Source: Costus lasius
Lineage: Eukaryota > Streptophyta > Magnoliopsida > Zingiberales > Costaceae
Length of the DNA stretch: 64,000 nucleotides
Assembly: GCA_027563935.2 (NCBI GenBank)
Contig: CM050454.1
Coordinates: 976,501-1,040,500, forward strand
Direction: 5' to 3'
Position 1 is the first letter of the stretch, and each line of letters opens with the position of its first letter. The translations under genes and the position numbers were made by a program. A model generated the notes under the pieces. The model worked only from the letters and a program-made list of their open reading frames with translations. It had not been told where the DNA came from and searched no databases. Shown one piece after another: positions 1-11,285 of this stretch.

Positions 1-581
1 AGTCTGTTTCCTAGTTGTAAATGGTCGTCCGCCTTCTGTTCCATACTTCCATCTGTTAGAAGTATCGACATACTTTTTCTTATAGCTGTTTGATGTTTGA
101 CTTTTTATGCAAAGTATAATTCTTAGTTGTGTTTGAGTAGCTTCCTGCAGTTTGACGATCATTTGCTGGGATTCATTTTAACTCTTGTTCTCTTACCACT
201 AACTCAATGGCATAACTTGTCCTCTCTTTCACTTACATGTTAATTTGTCAATTGCTTAAATAGTATCACCCAAGATCAATCCAATTTGACATATCTGTTT
301 TTGTCCTGAAAATTTTACTGATTAGAACTTGTATGGTTTTTTCAACAATAGTCTCCGAAAGGGTAGAAACTAGAAACAATTAGGACTTGATGAATGGGTG
401 ATACTTGATTTATAGAAAAACAGAAACAAATGATGAAATCAAGCTATTGTCACTGAAAAAGCACATACATTATTAGCCTTCGTAGTGTTTAGTACTTACT
501 AGGAATTACATGATTGCCCTTTTGACTCTTTTTCAGATGACATGATCTTTTGCTTCCTACGGCATCCTTTTACTTTTGTAG

Positions 582-743
582 ATTCAAGTGACACAAACTA
601 CTACTGTCGAACTTACAAATATCCTGTATTGGTTGATGGTCGTTGGCTATAGCATTCGCAATATTGAAGTTCGCTTTGACATGGAAGGAGTACTTGATAG
701 TCCTTCAAAGCAGCCTGAGCTACCGCCTGGGGAGGACATCTAA
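582..743 (+). CDS. DUF760 protein, last exon only (copy A)
   Basis: This is the final exon of the DUF760 gene that is complete at 19862-28614. It follows an acceptor AG at 580-581, opens with IQVTQTTT and ends at TAA 741-743 after PPGEDI. The 53 residues include the conserved LYWLMVVGYSIRNIEVRFDM block. The rest of this copy lies upstream of the window, because base 1 corresponds to 27872, inside intron 6 of copy B. The exon looks the same as that of copy B. Whether this copy is functional cannot be judged from here. Confidence 0.85.
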   Translation: MQVTQTTTVELTNILYWLMVVGYSIRNIEVRFDMEGVLDSPSKQPELPPGEDI

Positions 744-1180
744 AATCTAGGAACAGAAAATTCAGACAATACAGCGAGGTACCAATTCCATTCCTGTTGA
801 AGAATGCTGCCACCAACTTACATTTTCTGATAGCAATTACAGTATACACTTGGTTTGGCATAAGCTTGTATTTGTCAGATATATAGAAAGGTTAAATCTT
901 TGTGGCAAAAATAATATTCAATTTTTTTTAGTACCATTTTAGGCTATTGTGTCTCCAATGATTTTTTTTTTCTAGAATTACTTGAATTGTACAAAATGTA
1001 TATTTACTGTCGTCATCTATGACTCACCACGAAGAATTCTTACTCTTACAATAATTACTGAACAAATTGATAGGACATTAAAAATGTACTTTGTATATTG
1101 TCATTAAGGAAACCTCGATACATGACTTCTGTCTCATTTGAAATCTACAAATGTACATATTTATAGGGAGGCAAAATAGG
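744..1180. other. 3' flank of DUF760 copy A
   Basis: AT-rich 3' untranslated and downstream sequence with no coding region that I can support. It is nearly identical to 28615-29051. It ends in GCAAAATAGG (1171-1180), the left target duplication of the next element. Confidence 0.6.
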
Positions 1181-1564
1181 AATAAAATTCTTAAAGCGCC
1201 CCAGGCGCTTAAGTGCCAAAAACGGGGGCGCTTAAGAATTAGTTAAAAAAAAAAAATTATTTTTTTTTCTTAGAAATAATGTACACCTTGTAAGCTATTT
1301 AGTGGTATCAATATTGAGGTATTTTAGATTACGTATACATAAAAAATACTCTAACCAATATCACATATAAGACAAAAAAATATTATTCACGTTATAAAGA
1401 AATTTAACATTGATTAAGGCATTTTTTTACAAATACGTAATTTAAAATACCTCAATGTTGGTACCATTGGATAGCTTACAAGGTATACATCATTTCTAAA
1501 AAAAAAAATTTTAAACTAATTCTTAAGCGCCCCCGGTTTTGGCAGGTGCTTAAGTATTTTTTTC
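1181..1564. mobile_element. Mutator-like MITE, copy A
   Basis: A 384-bp fold-back element flanked by perfect 10-bp direct repeats GCAAAATAGG at 1171-1180 and 1565-1574. Its two halves are inverted copies: a GGGGGCGCTTAAGAATTAG arm near 1223 answers a CTAATTCTTAAGCGCCCCC arm near 1516, and a GGTATTTTAGATTACGTAT arm near 1317 has its complement near 1433. There is no ORF. A 9-10 bp target duplication is the hallmark of Mutator-type insertions. The same insertion occurs at 29052 and 56039. Confidence 0.75.
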
Positions 1565-1629
1565 GCAAAATAGGGTGGGAAGAATATTCAAAAAGGACCT
1601 TATGGAGGGAATAAAACTTCTAAGCGCCC

Positions 1630-1760
1630 TCCCTCGCCGAGCGGGGCATTCCGATCCACCATCCCTGCCACTTTGAGGTTCGTGCATGCACGAATACTAA
1701 GCCATTTTGACGGTGGATGAAGTGCCCTGCTCAAAGAGGGGGCTTAGCCGTTTTTTTTCT
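1630..1760. repeat. Imperfect hairpin, GC-rich
   Basis: GAGCGGGGCATTCCGATCCACC pairs imperfectly with GGTGGATGAAGTGCCCTGCTC about 55 bp downstream, with the palindrome GTGCATGCAC in the loop. Copy B has the same structure near 29500-29630; copy C near 56490-56590 lacks the central palindrome. It is probably a small non-autonomous element, but I found no clear target duplication. Confidence 0.5.
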
Positions 1761-2221
1761 TATGGAGGCCTGAGTCTCAGTTTGGCCTTAGGCAAGTACA
1801 CATGATCTCATGTCTTAGTGAAAGATGTCTTTTTCTGAATTTCTGCCCATAAGACAACGTATTTGGCTGCAACTTTTGTTTCTGACCTACTTATCAAGCT
1901 TTTTTTGAATAAAAAATTATTTATGCTGCATCTTATAATGGAACATAGAATAGTTATCACTTGCGCCTTATTTTTTTGTAATTGATGAAGATAAAATTTA
2001 ATTTTAGGATTTTGTTATTAACAATAAAAGTTGTTATTAGTTGAATGATATAAATCCTAAGCTTTCTCTACATATGTTTAGTTGATATTGTGCCTTCTTT
2101 TCCTTTTATATGGAAACATTTTTTATGCAGCCGTGCCTGCCTAAAAATATTAGGAAGGTTTCAAAATTTTGAGATAAAAGTTATTGTTTTAAAAAATATA
2201 TATATAAGCTTATTCGCAATA
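1761..2221. other. AT-rich spacer
   Basis: Non-coding spacer shared with 29633-30093 and 56600-57066. I see no gene or structured element in it. Confidence 0.5.
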
Positions 2222-2444
2222 ATATTAATACTATTGAATAACTAAAAACATATAAATTATATTTTTTATAATTTTTTTAAAAAATAATTTTTAATGTAAA
2301 ATTTGCTATCCTTAACTTTTTTAAGGTAGCCGCGGTCGCCTAAAAAATTTGCTCCTTTTATGACTTAAAAGTACATATAATGTCTTCGGAATGAGAAATA
2401 AGCACACAATTGAGGGGAGGACGAATGGATAAGGGCCATAAGGC

Positions 2445-3257
2445 TAGGGCTGAGCATTTGGTATTTCGGTACCAGTACCAGTACCGAAATTTCGGTACCG
2501 AAGTATCGAACTTATTTTTTTGGTATCGGTACCAGTACCGAAGTACCGATATTTATATCGAAACTAGTACCGATTTTTTGAAATTTATTTCGAAAAATTT
2601 CCAAAATACCGAACTAGGGCAGCGAAGGGAGGAAGAATGGCCGGCCAGAAGTTAGGGTTCGGTTCGGTGGCTACTTTGGAGTTCGGACTTTAGAGAGAAG
2701 AATAGGGCAAAAAGATAAAACGAGGAATAGAGCTTTTCTAAGTGAGATTGTGAGAATTTAGAAGACTTGATTCTTAAAGCTGAATTGGATTTTAGACTTA
2801 AATCAAACATCAATCATCAATCAAGTGATTCAAGTGAATCAAGTCTCTCGATTTCAAACCCGATGTGGAAAACAGGAAAAGTGAAAACAATATTGGCTGG
2901 GCTGGGCTGATTACTGATTAGAACTTAGAAGTAATATAGGTAAAGACGTAAAGTGTAAAGAAAGAATGGGCTGGCGGTTGGGCTTGAATGGGCTAATTAG
3001 AATTGTCTCTTAGATAGTTATATATGTATTATTAATAAATAATAATAAATAAATAAATTGGTACTTCGGTACCATAAAAAAATCTCAAAATTTTTTTTAT
3101 TCCGGTACCGGTACCGCAATCCCGAATTAAAAATCGGTACCGGTACTAAAGTACCGAAGTACCGAAGTACCGAAGTACCAAAGTACTGGTACCAAAGTAC
3201 CGAATACCGAAAATTTCGGTACGGTACTTCAGTACCAGTACCGTATGCTCACCCCTA
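2445..3257. mobile_element. hAT-type non-autonomous element, GTACCG-rich (copy A)
   Basis: An 813-bp element with inverted ends TAGGGCTGAGCA and TGCTCACCCCTA, flanked by perfect 8-bp direct repeats CATAAGGC (2437-2444 and 3258-3265). An 8-bp duplication with TAGGGGTGAGCA-type ends is typical of plant hAT elements. Both subterminal zones (2460-2580, 3057-3245) are packed with GGTACC, GTACCG and GAAGTACCG words and are inverted relative to each other. The interior is non-coding; no transposase is present. Confidence 0.85.
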
Positions 3258-3419
3258 CATAAGGCTGTCATAGCTTCCAAAATAGTACACAGTAAGAATT
3301 TCAATACTAAAATGCACTACATTGCATTGGCAAGAAGGCTCAATCATTCTTACAGTAATAAAGAGTTGCTATATTTCCCTGAATTATGTGTGAGGTATCT
3401 AAATTTCCTATGTTATGAC

Positions 3420-4265
3420 TTTCTTTCTATGTTAGGTGCTTTATTTATTAACTAAAAATATTTTTTTAAAATATTATAAAGAAGTAATATACATACTCTA
3501 AGCTAGACCTAGCAAAACCTGACCCGACCTGCTGACCTGACCTGACTTGACACGAAGTTAGGCGGGTTCGGATCAATCATAATCGTGTTCGGGTCATAAA
3601 CAGGTCAACCTGTTTATGACCCGAAAATAATCGGGTCGTGTCGGGTTGTAAACGGGTTGACTCGCTTAACCCGATTACATTATATATTTATAGGTAAAAA
3701 ATTTAAATATAGGCTCACCTAACTCCCATTACTAGCCTATAAGCCCAAATATCTTCTAATTATCTTTTAACATATATTTTGGCCCACACATAAGCCCAAA
3801 ATTTTATTAATTTTAATAGAATTTTTTTATCAATTTATTATTTATATTTAAAATATAAATGATAAACGGGTTGTTCGGGTCGTGTCGGGTTAACTTGATT
3901 ATATTCAGGCCGTGTTCGTGTTAGACAATTTAACCCAATTAATTAAACGGGTCATGTTCGGGTTGGCTTAATCGGGTCACAGGTCAGCTGACACGACCCA
4001 TTTATGACCCGCTGACCAGAATTGTCAGGTCTAAGCATTTCAATGGTACCAATATTGTCATAAAAAAAATTTACGCACGATAAGAAATTAACAAAAATAT
4101 TATCGTATAAATTTAAGGCCAAATAGTAGCCATAAATTTTTACGATAATATTTTTTTTAATTTTTTATCATGCGTAATTTTTTTTATAACAATATTGGTA
4201 CCATTGAAAAGTTTAGAGTATGTAGATTACTTCTTTATAATTTTTTTTTAAAAAAATATTTTTAA
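3420..4265. repeat. AT-rich palindromic element, interrupted
   Basis: Arms containing AAGAAGTAATATACATACTC and CAATGGTACCAATATTG on the left are repeated inverted at 4190-4240. The fold centre is near 4115, around TTAAGGCCAAATAGTAGCC. The left arm is split by the element at 3504-4033. A second half copy lacking that insertion lies at 4296-4475 in direct orientation. Non-coding. Confidence 0.65.
3504..4033. mobile_element. hAT-like inverted-repeat element, nested (copy A)
   Basis: Ends TAGACCTAGCAAAACC and, inverted, TAGACCTGACAATTC. The subterminal zones are rich in GACCCG and CGGGTC words. The flanks read CTCTAAGC on the left and, overlapping the right end, GTCTAAGC, so the target duplication is 7-8 bp with some ambiguity about the exact end. 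It interrupts one arm of the AT-rich palindromic element at 3420-4265. The equivalent element lies at 31376-31905 and 58340-58855. Confidence 0.6.
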
Positions 4266-4475
4266 TACAAAAATGAATCACCTTATATAAGTTTTTCTAT
4301 GTTAGGTGCTTTGTTTTTTAACTAAAAATATTTTTTTTAAAAAAAATTATAAAGAAGTAATCTACACACTTTAAACTTTTCAATGGTACCAATATTATCA
4401 TAAAAAAATTTATGCACGATAAAAAATTAATAAAAATATTATCATAAAAATTTAAGGCCAAATAGTAATCATAAA

Positions 4476-5546
4476 TTCCAATGTCAACAAGGATTTACCT
4501 TTGTGTTTTACATTTAAATCAAATACTCTTTTATTTCTCCGATATTTTGCCCCTCTTGACATTAGGTTTTATTTTTATCAAAATATAATATTCTTCTCTG
4601 CCCATTGTGAATATACCTTGGGTAATGTTTGCGTCCAAATATTTGATATACTTGCACTCCAAAAATTTTACTAATGAGTTATATATATATTGCAAAATAA
4701 CACTCTTATCTCATCCCTCCAGCAGCTAGGGATGATAAAAAACTTCATCCTTACCTTGGCTTGACCTCTCTCAATTTGATCGAGTAAATTTTGAGTTGAT
4801 TGGGTGCTAAGTCTAAGTTTAGATAAAACCTGACTTTTATAAGTTTGGTTGAGGTTGACGGAATTTTGATCATATGTTAAGCCTGTCTTTTCAAGCTAGT
4901 TTAAGGCTGTTTGAATTTTTAACTTTTGCTGGTTTGACTAAATTTAATTTTAAAAATTTATTAAGTAGTAATATATATAGTGTATATAAACTTTATTAAT
5001 AGATAAATATATGAAATATATCTAATATTATAGTTTATATAAATTTTCTATTAATAATAATTAAAAATATTTTTATTAAAAATATTATTAAGATAAAAAT
5101 GAAATTTTTAGTTAATTATAATTAAAATATTTTAAAAATATTATAAGTCACACCATTAAATTTCTTTAAAATAACTAAAATATTTATTAAAAATATTACA
5201 ACAGAAAAATTTCAATGCTAAATTTTTATTAATAGTAATTAAAATATTAAAATATTTTAAATGGTACCAACTCTCCTCCTTTATAATATTTTAATGCTGT
5301 TAGATATATGTAATTGTCTGCGACCCTCTGCATTTCCAATTTTACTCACTGCCTTGATGACCTTGTAATGTAACCTACATTTGCTTGAGAAATTTTTATA
5401 CGAGATCACAACAATAAATAAGTAATTACTATGAAGCACAGGCAGTAAAATGAATTTAATCCAACTTTTTGCAAAAAAAAAATGTTCATCATTCATCATA
5501 AAACATACGTGGATCATATGCCTTACATTTAATTATGCAACCTAGT
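4476..5546. other. AT-rich intergenic DNA
   Basis: No gene seen. Bases 4480-4600 recur at 14186, 32350, 46305 and 59305. Bases 4960-5270 resemble 19260-19545 and 47095-47395, the upstream flank of DUF760. Bases 4843-5342 are absent from copy B. Confidence 0.5.
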
Positions 5547-7023
5547 TCATATGATCACCAGTACTCTCTCCCATTCATTCACATGCTTAGATAGCATTTT
5601 GAGTACATCACTTTGGATTTGCTCATCCCAGATTCCTTTGACCGAAACTATTTTCAGATGATCTAACGCTTTCAATGAGGCTGGAATTCTGAATTGCTGC
5701 TTCCAGGTGTTTGAAGTGAATGGCCAATAATACTTTATGTCAAGTCAAAAGAAAAACAAAACAAATTAGAAAAAAATATTATACATTAGATTAGTAAATT
5801 TATATATTTTAAGTGTATATAATGACCACAAACCTCCGACTCATCAATCACTTGGAGCGATGACAGATTTGGGGAGTGCACAAGAAAACAAAGGAGAACT
5901 TGTTTGATGTAATCTTCGCTAATATCCGCGCTGAACTTTAATCGCTTCAATTTGCGGAAGATGGGAAAGCGTGTCATGTGTTTGAGGAGGCACCAAGGAT
6001 TGTCCTGAAACAATGGAACAAGAAGCATTCAATAATTAAATGTAATTCAATGTAACAAAGATTAGAGAGGAGAAGAAGAAAGTGCATGTATATATAGATT
6101 ACCTTCACCCCGATGCGTAGCTTAAGGCGAAGGGTCAACGTTGTCACACTGCGCAAGCTCATAAAAATCTGTGTAAATTGCTTAGTGGTCTTTGGTGAAG
6201 AGTAAGACAAATCCATGGAAGCTTCGCGGAGAGAAGGTAGTTTGCCTTGGAATCGCTTTAGATACGCCCAGCTTGATAAATGCAAGTATTCAAGCCTAGC
6301 ACAAGAAATTTTAACCTGGTAGGAGTCTCTGTCGCTGTAACAATCATCATCTATGATAGTTAGGCGACGGAGATTGGGTGTTGTGATCTCCACAACTTCA
6401 TCCAACCATCCGCGATACAGGGTCAACTCTTGGAGGTTGGGACAGGAACGGAGCGCCGCGAAACACTTATCAACGAAGGATGCCGAGGGAAAGTGCAGTG
6501 TCAGCGCCTTGAGCTTGCTTGCCGCAATGTGTTGGGGAAACATGGAGGACAAGATATAATTGATGTACTGCATGTCCAGTGACTCGACGGACGGCAGGTC
6601 GAAGAAAGTAGACAGCGGTGGAGGGTTGGACAGATAGGAGGTGTGCACAGACATGTCTCGCACGCCGTGGGATCTGGCGTAACTGATCCAGTCGCTAATC
6701 GGGTCTGCCAGGTGATAGAAGTCGTAGGTGATGTGGAGATGGAAGCGGAACAGAGGGCAGGTGGCGTCGCGGCGGGCGATGAACTGGTTGATCTTTTCTG
6801 CCGCTTCGCTGGCCTCCAATTCGGGCTTGTAGACTTTGTCACCGCCGGGAATAGCCTTGACGACGAAGTGAAAGGCAGGGACGCAGCGCCAGAGGTGGCG
6901 CCACCGTGAGGAGAGGACGGAGGTGCGAACAGAATCGGGAGTGGGGAGGAAGGAGAGGATGTGCTGGAGGATGTCGTCCGCAATGTCGCTCAGGTGATCG
7001 CAATCACTCATAGGCGATGACAT
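5547..7023 (-). CDS. F-box/LRR protein (copy A)
   Basis: Three exons on the minus strand: 7023-6103, 6004-5834 and 5732-5547, with GT-AG introns in phase 0. Together they encode 425 residues, usual for plant F-box/LRR/FBD proteins. Residues about 10-52 form the F-box (LSDIADDILQHILSFLPT, then SSRWRHLW), which in this family binds SKP1 in an SCF ubiquitin ligase. Residues 100-310 hold degenerate LRRs (LKALTLHFP, LQELTLYRG, LRRLTIIDDD, LEYLHLSS), the likely substrate-binding part. The C-terminus (LKIVSVKGIW to VLVI) resembles an FBD end. I chose ATG 7023 because it stands just before the F-box; an in-frame ATG at 7389 would add 122 low-complexity residues. Substrate unknown. Confidence 0.85.
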
Positions 7024-7400
7024 CTGCGTATGAAGGAGGAAATGCGGCGTCCTCCGAGGATGGCGTCTCCGCGCGGCCGCTGAGTTCGGCAGTGAGCTGC
7101 AGCGACGGCGAAAGGAGTCGCCGGAGCAGCGGGAAAGAAACAAAGTGAATAATGTAAAAAAAAGGCCGGGCTCACCGATTCTGCGGCGCGAACACGTCGG
7201 AGGTCGCCGGCAACAAGAGAGGCGCCGGTGGCAGACGGTATTTCTCGCTAGCGTGCCTCGAAGCTGAGACAGTGGTGAGGCTAGGGCACGCCAGAGCCTT
7301 ATATTCGGTGCGACGAGTAGGCGCCCGCCTATCTCGGTGTTCTCCGCGTTCTTCGGAGATGCGGCGGCGAGAAAGGCCGAGGTCTTCACGGATTCGGAAA

Positions 7401-7410
7401 AAGATATAAT
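7401..7410 (-). promoter_or_regulatory. Probable TATA region of F-box copy A
   Basis: On the minus strand this reads ATTATATCTT, about 380 bp upstream of the chosen ATG. The array copies read ATTATATATT here, a better TATA match. The segment is missing from F-box copy B. The role is inferred from sequence and position only. Confidence 0.4.
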
Positions 7411-7987
7411 CCTGGTTGTACAGATTATTTTAATATTGATTATAGTTTAATAATTATGTATATTTTAATAATCATTAACTTAACAATGGTTAATTAATAT
7501 ATTCGGTTAAATATGTATAATACATCTAAAAATTATGAGTATGTCTAATTGAAATATATTTTAATTATTTGATTTATAAAATAATAAGCATCAATAGTAT
7601 TTATTGTGGTTCATTATTAAATCACCCAAGGCAAAGAAAACGGTATATTATGTTTGTCATCTAAATTTACATTGTTTCTTTTAAAACTCAAAACCTAGGC
7701 TATGTTTTCTTGAACAAAAAATTAAAAAAAAATGAAAAATATATTAAATTTAGACATAAAAACATATTAATACTATTGAATAGCTAAAAACATATAAATT
7801 ATATTTTTTATAATTATTTAAAAAAATAATTTTTAATGTAAAATTTGTTATCCTTAATTTTTTTTTAGGTAGCCGCGGTCGCCTAAAAAATTTGCTTCTT
7901 TTATGACTTAAAAGTATATATAATGTCTTCGGAATGAGAAATAAGCACACAATTGAGGGGAGGACGAATGGATAAGGGCCATAAGGG

Positions 7988-8785
7988 TAGGGCTGAGCAT
8001 TTGGTATTTTGGTACCAGTACCAGTACCGAAATTTCGGTACCGAACTTATTTTTTTGGTATCGGTACCAGTACCGAAGTACCGATATTTATATCGATACC
8101 AATACCGATTTTCTGAAATTTATTTTGAAAAATTTTTGAAATACCGAACTAGGGCAGCGAAGGGAGGAAGAATGGCCGGCCAGAAGTTAGGGTTCGGTTC
8201 GGTGGCTACTTTGGAGTTCGGACTTTAGAGAGAAGAATAGGGCAAAAAGATAAAACGAGGAATAGAGCTTTTCTAAGTGAGATTGTGAGAATTTAGAAGA
8301 CTTGATTGTTAAAGCTAAATTGGATTTTAGACTTAAATCAAACATCAATCATCAATCAAGTGATTCAAGTGAATCAAGTCTCTCGATTTCAAACCCGATG
8401 TGGAAAATAGGAAAAGTGAAAACAATATTGGCTGGGCTGGGCTGATTACTGATTAGAACTTAGAAGGTATATAGGTAAAGACGTAAAGTGTAAAGAATGA
8501 ATGGGCTGGCGGTTGGGCTTGAATGGGCTAATTAGAATTGTCTCTTAGATAGTTATATATGTATTATTAATAAATAATAATAAATAAATAAATCGGTACT
8601 TCGGTACCATAAAAAAATCTCAAAATTTTTTTTGATCCCGGTACCGGTACCGCAATCCCAAATTAAAAATCGGTACCGGTACTGAAATACCGAAGTACCA
8701 AAGTACCAAAGTACCGGTACCAAAGTACCGAATACCAAAAATTTTGGTACGGTACTTTGATACCAGTACCGTATGCTCACCCCTA
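7988..8785. mobile_element. hAT-type element in unit 2
   Basis: Same element as 2445-3257, 798 bp. The left target duplication has mutated to CATAAGGG; the right is still CATAAGGC. Confidence 0.8.
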
Positions 8786-9120
8786 CATAAGGCTGTCATA
8801 GCTTCCAAAATAGTACACAGTAAGAATTTCAATACTAAAATGCACTACATTGCATTGGCAAGAAGGCTCAATCATTCTTACAGTAATAAAGAGTTGCCAT
8901 ATTTCCTTGAATTATGTGTGAGGTATCTAAATTTCCTATGTTAGGACTTTCTTTCTATGTTAGGTGCTTTATTTTTTAACTAAAAATATTTTTTTTTAAA
9001 ATATTATAAAGAAGTAATATACATACTCTAAGCTAGACCTAGCAAAACCTGACTCGACCTGCTGACCTGACCTGACTCGACACGAAGTTAGGCGGGTTCG
9101 GATCAATCATAATCGTGTTC

Positions 9121-9330
9121 GGGTCGCCGGCAACAAGAGAGGCGCCGGTGGCAGACGGTATTTCTCGCTAGCGTGCCTCGAAGCTGAGACAGTGGTGAGG
9201 CTAGGGCACGCCAGAGCCTTATATTGGGTGCGACGAGTAGGCGCCCGCCGATCTCGATGTTCTCCGCGTTCTTCGGAGATGCGGCGGCGAGAAAGGCCGA
9301 GGTCTTCACGGATTCGGAAAAATATATAAT
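9121..9330 (-). pseudogene. F-box promoter/leader fragment, unit 2
   Basis: Matches 7201-7410, the region from the probable TATA box (9321-9330) through the start of the leader of the F-box gene. No F-box domain follows; the leader runs into the TAGACC element. Confidence 0.75.
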
Positions 9331-9942
9331 CCTGGTTGTACAGGTTATTTTAATAATGATTATAGTTTAATAATTATGTATATTTTAATAATCATTAACG
9401 TAACAATGCTTTATTAATATATTCGGTTAAATATGTATAATACATCTAAAAATTATGAGTATGTCTAATTGAAATATATTTTAATTATCAATTATGTGAT
9501 TTATAAAATAATAAGCATCAATAGTATTTATTGTGGTTCATTATTAAATCACCCAAGGCAAAGAAAACGGTATATTATGTTTGTCATCTAAATTTACATT
9601 GTGTTTCTTTTAAAACTCAAAACCTTGGCTATGTTTTCTTGAACGAAAAATTGAAAAGAAAAAATAAAAAATATATTAAATTTAGACATAAAAACATATA
9701 AATTTAGACATAAAAACATATTAATACTATTGAATAGCTAAAAACATATAAATTATATTTTTTATAATTATTTTAAAAAATAATTTTTAATGTAAAATTT
9801 GCTATCCTTAATTTTTTTTTTAGGTAGCCGCGGTCGCCTAAAAAATTTGCTTCTTTTATGACTTAAAAGTATATATAATGTCTTCGGAATGAGAAATAAG
9901 CACACAATTGAGGGGAGGACGAATGGATAAGGGCCATAAGGG

Positions 9943-10740
9943 TAGGGCTGAGCATTTGGTATTTTGGTACCAGTACCAGTACCGAAATTTCGGTACCGAA
10001 CTTATTTTTTTGGTATCGGTACCAGTACCGAAGTACCGATATTTATATCGATACCAATACCGATTTTCTGAAATTTATTTTGAAAAATTTTTGAAATACC
10101 GAACTAGGGCAGCGAAGGGAGGAAGAATGGCCGGCCAGAAGTTAGGGTTCAGTTCGGTGGCTACTTTGGAGTTCGGACTTTAGAGAGAAGAATAGGGCAA
10201 AAAGATAAAACGAGGAATAGAGCTTTTCTAAGTGAGATTGTGAGAATTTAGAAGACTTGATTGTTAAAGCTAAATTGGATTTTAGACTTAAATCAAACAT
10301 CAATCATCAATCAAGTGATTCAAGTGAATCAAGTCTCTCGATTTCAAACCCGATGTGGAAAACAGGAAAAGTGAAAACAATATTGGCTGGGCTGGGCTGA
10401 TTACTGATTAGAACTTAGAAGGTATATAGGTAAAGACGTAAAGTGTAAAGAATGAATGGGCTGGCGGTTGGGCTTGAATGGGCTAATTAGAATTGTCTCT
10501 TAGATAGTTATATATGTATTATTAATAAATAATAATAAATAAATAAATCGGTACTTCGGTACCATAAAAAAATCTCAAAATTTTTTTTGATCCCGGTACC
10601 GGTACCGCAATCCCAAATTAAAAATCGGTACCGGTACTGAAATACCGAAGTACCAAAGTACCAAAGTACCGGTACCAAAGTACCGAATACCAAAAATTTT
10701 GGTACGGTACTTTGATACCAGTACCGTATGCTCACCCCTA
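9943..10740. mobile_element. hAT-type element in unit 3
   Basis: 798 bp. Left flank CATAAGGG; right flank CATAAAGC, a change private to this unit. Confidence 0.8.
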
Positions 10741-11075
10741 CATAAAGCTGTCATAGCTTCCAAAATAGTACACAGTAAGAATTTCAATACTATAATGCAC
10801 TACATTGCATTGGCAAGAAGGCTCAATCATTCTTACAGTAATAAAGAGTTGCTATATTTCCTTGAATTATGTGTGAGGTATCTAAATTTCCTATGTTAGG
10901 ACTTTCTTTCTATGTTAGGTGCTTTATTTTTTAACTAAAAATATTTTTTTTTAAAATATTATAAAGAAGTAATATACATACTCTAAGCTAGACCTAGCAA
11001 AACCTGACTCGACCTGCTGACCTGACCTGACTCGACACGAAGTTAGGCGGGTTCGGATCAATCATAATCGTGTTC

Positions 11076-11285
11076 GGGTCGCCGGCAACAAGAGAGGCGC
11101 CGGTGGCAGACGGTATTTCTCGCTAGCGTGCCTCGAAGCTGAGACAGTGGTGAGGCTAGGGCACGCCAGAGCCTTATATTGGGTGCGACGAGTAGGCGCC
11201 CGCCGATCTCGATGTTCTCCGCGTTCTTCGGAGATGCGGCGGCGAGAAAGGCCGAGGTCTTCACGGATTCGGAAAAATATATAAT
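11076..11285 (-). pseudogene. F-box promoter/leader fragment, unit 3
   Basis: Same 210-bp fragment as in unit 2, with the TATA-like ATTATATATT at its right end and no F-box body. Confidence 0.75.

Larger units (their letters stand above)
2222..7763. repeat. Full-length array unit 1 (copy A), contains F-box gene
   Basis: The sequence beginning ATATTAATACTATTGAATA at 2222 recurs at 7764, 9718 and 11673, which defines a head-to-tail array. This first unit is about 5.5 kb and keeps the F-box gene. Later units are about 1.95 kb because 3596-7205 is missing from them. Contents in order: hAT element, second inverted-repeat element, palindromic AT-rich element, F-box gene on the minus strand, AT-rich promoter flank. 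Confidence 0.8.
7764..9717. repeat. Array unit 2, 1.95 kb
   Basis: Head-to-tail unit made of the hAT element, the left end of the TAGACC element, then (from 9121) the F-box promoter and leader, and an AT-rich tail. The join TTCGGGTCGCCGGC fuses sequence equivalent to 3595 with sequence equivalent to 7206 through the shared word GGTC. Confidence 0.85.

Noticed and set aside
2410..2655. Open frames rich in Tyr-Arg-Gln across the GTACC repeats (also 3058, 7953, 8553 and all equivalents)
   Set aside because: They are translations of GTACCG words in a non-coding hAT element, occur on both strands, and vary with repeat number.
6353..6983. Open frames of 68-160 residues overlapping the F-box gene in other frames
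   Set aside because: They overlap a well-supported F-box exon, are low complexity and have no recognisable domain; the same shadows occur in copy B.
7024..7389. N-terminal extension of the F-box protein from ATG 7389
   Set aside because: Arg/Ser-rich and low complexity, no known domain, and the F-box normally lies near the start; treated as leader, though it is in frame.
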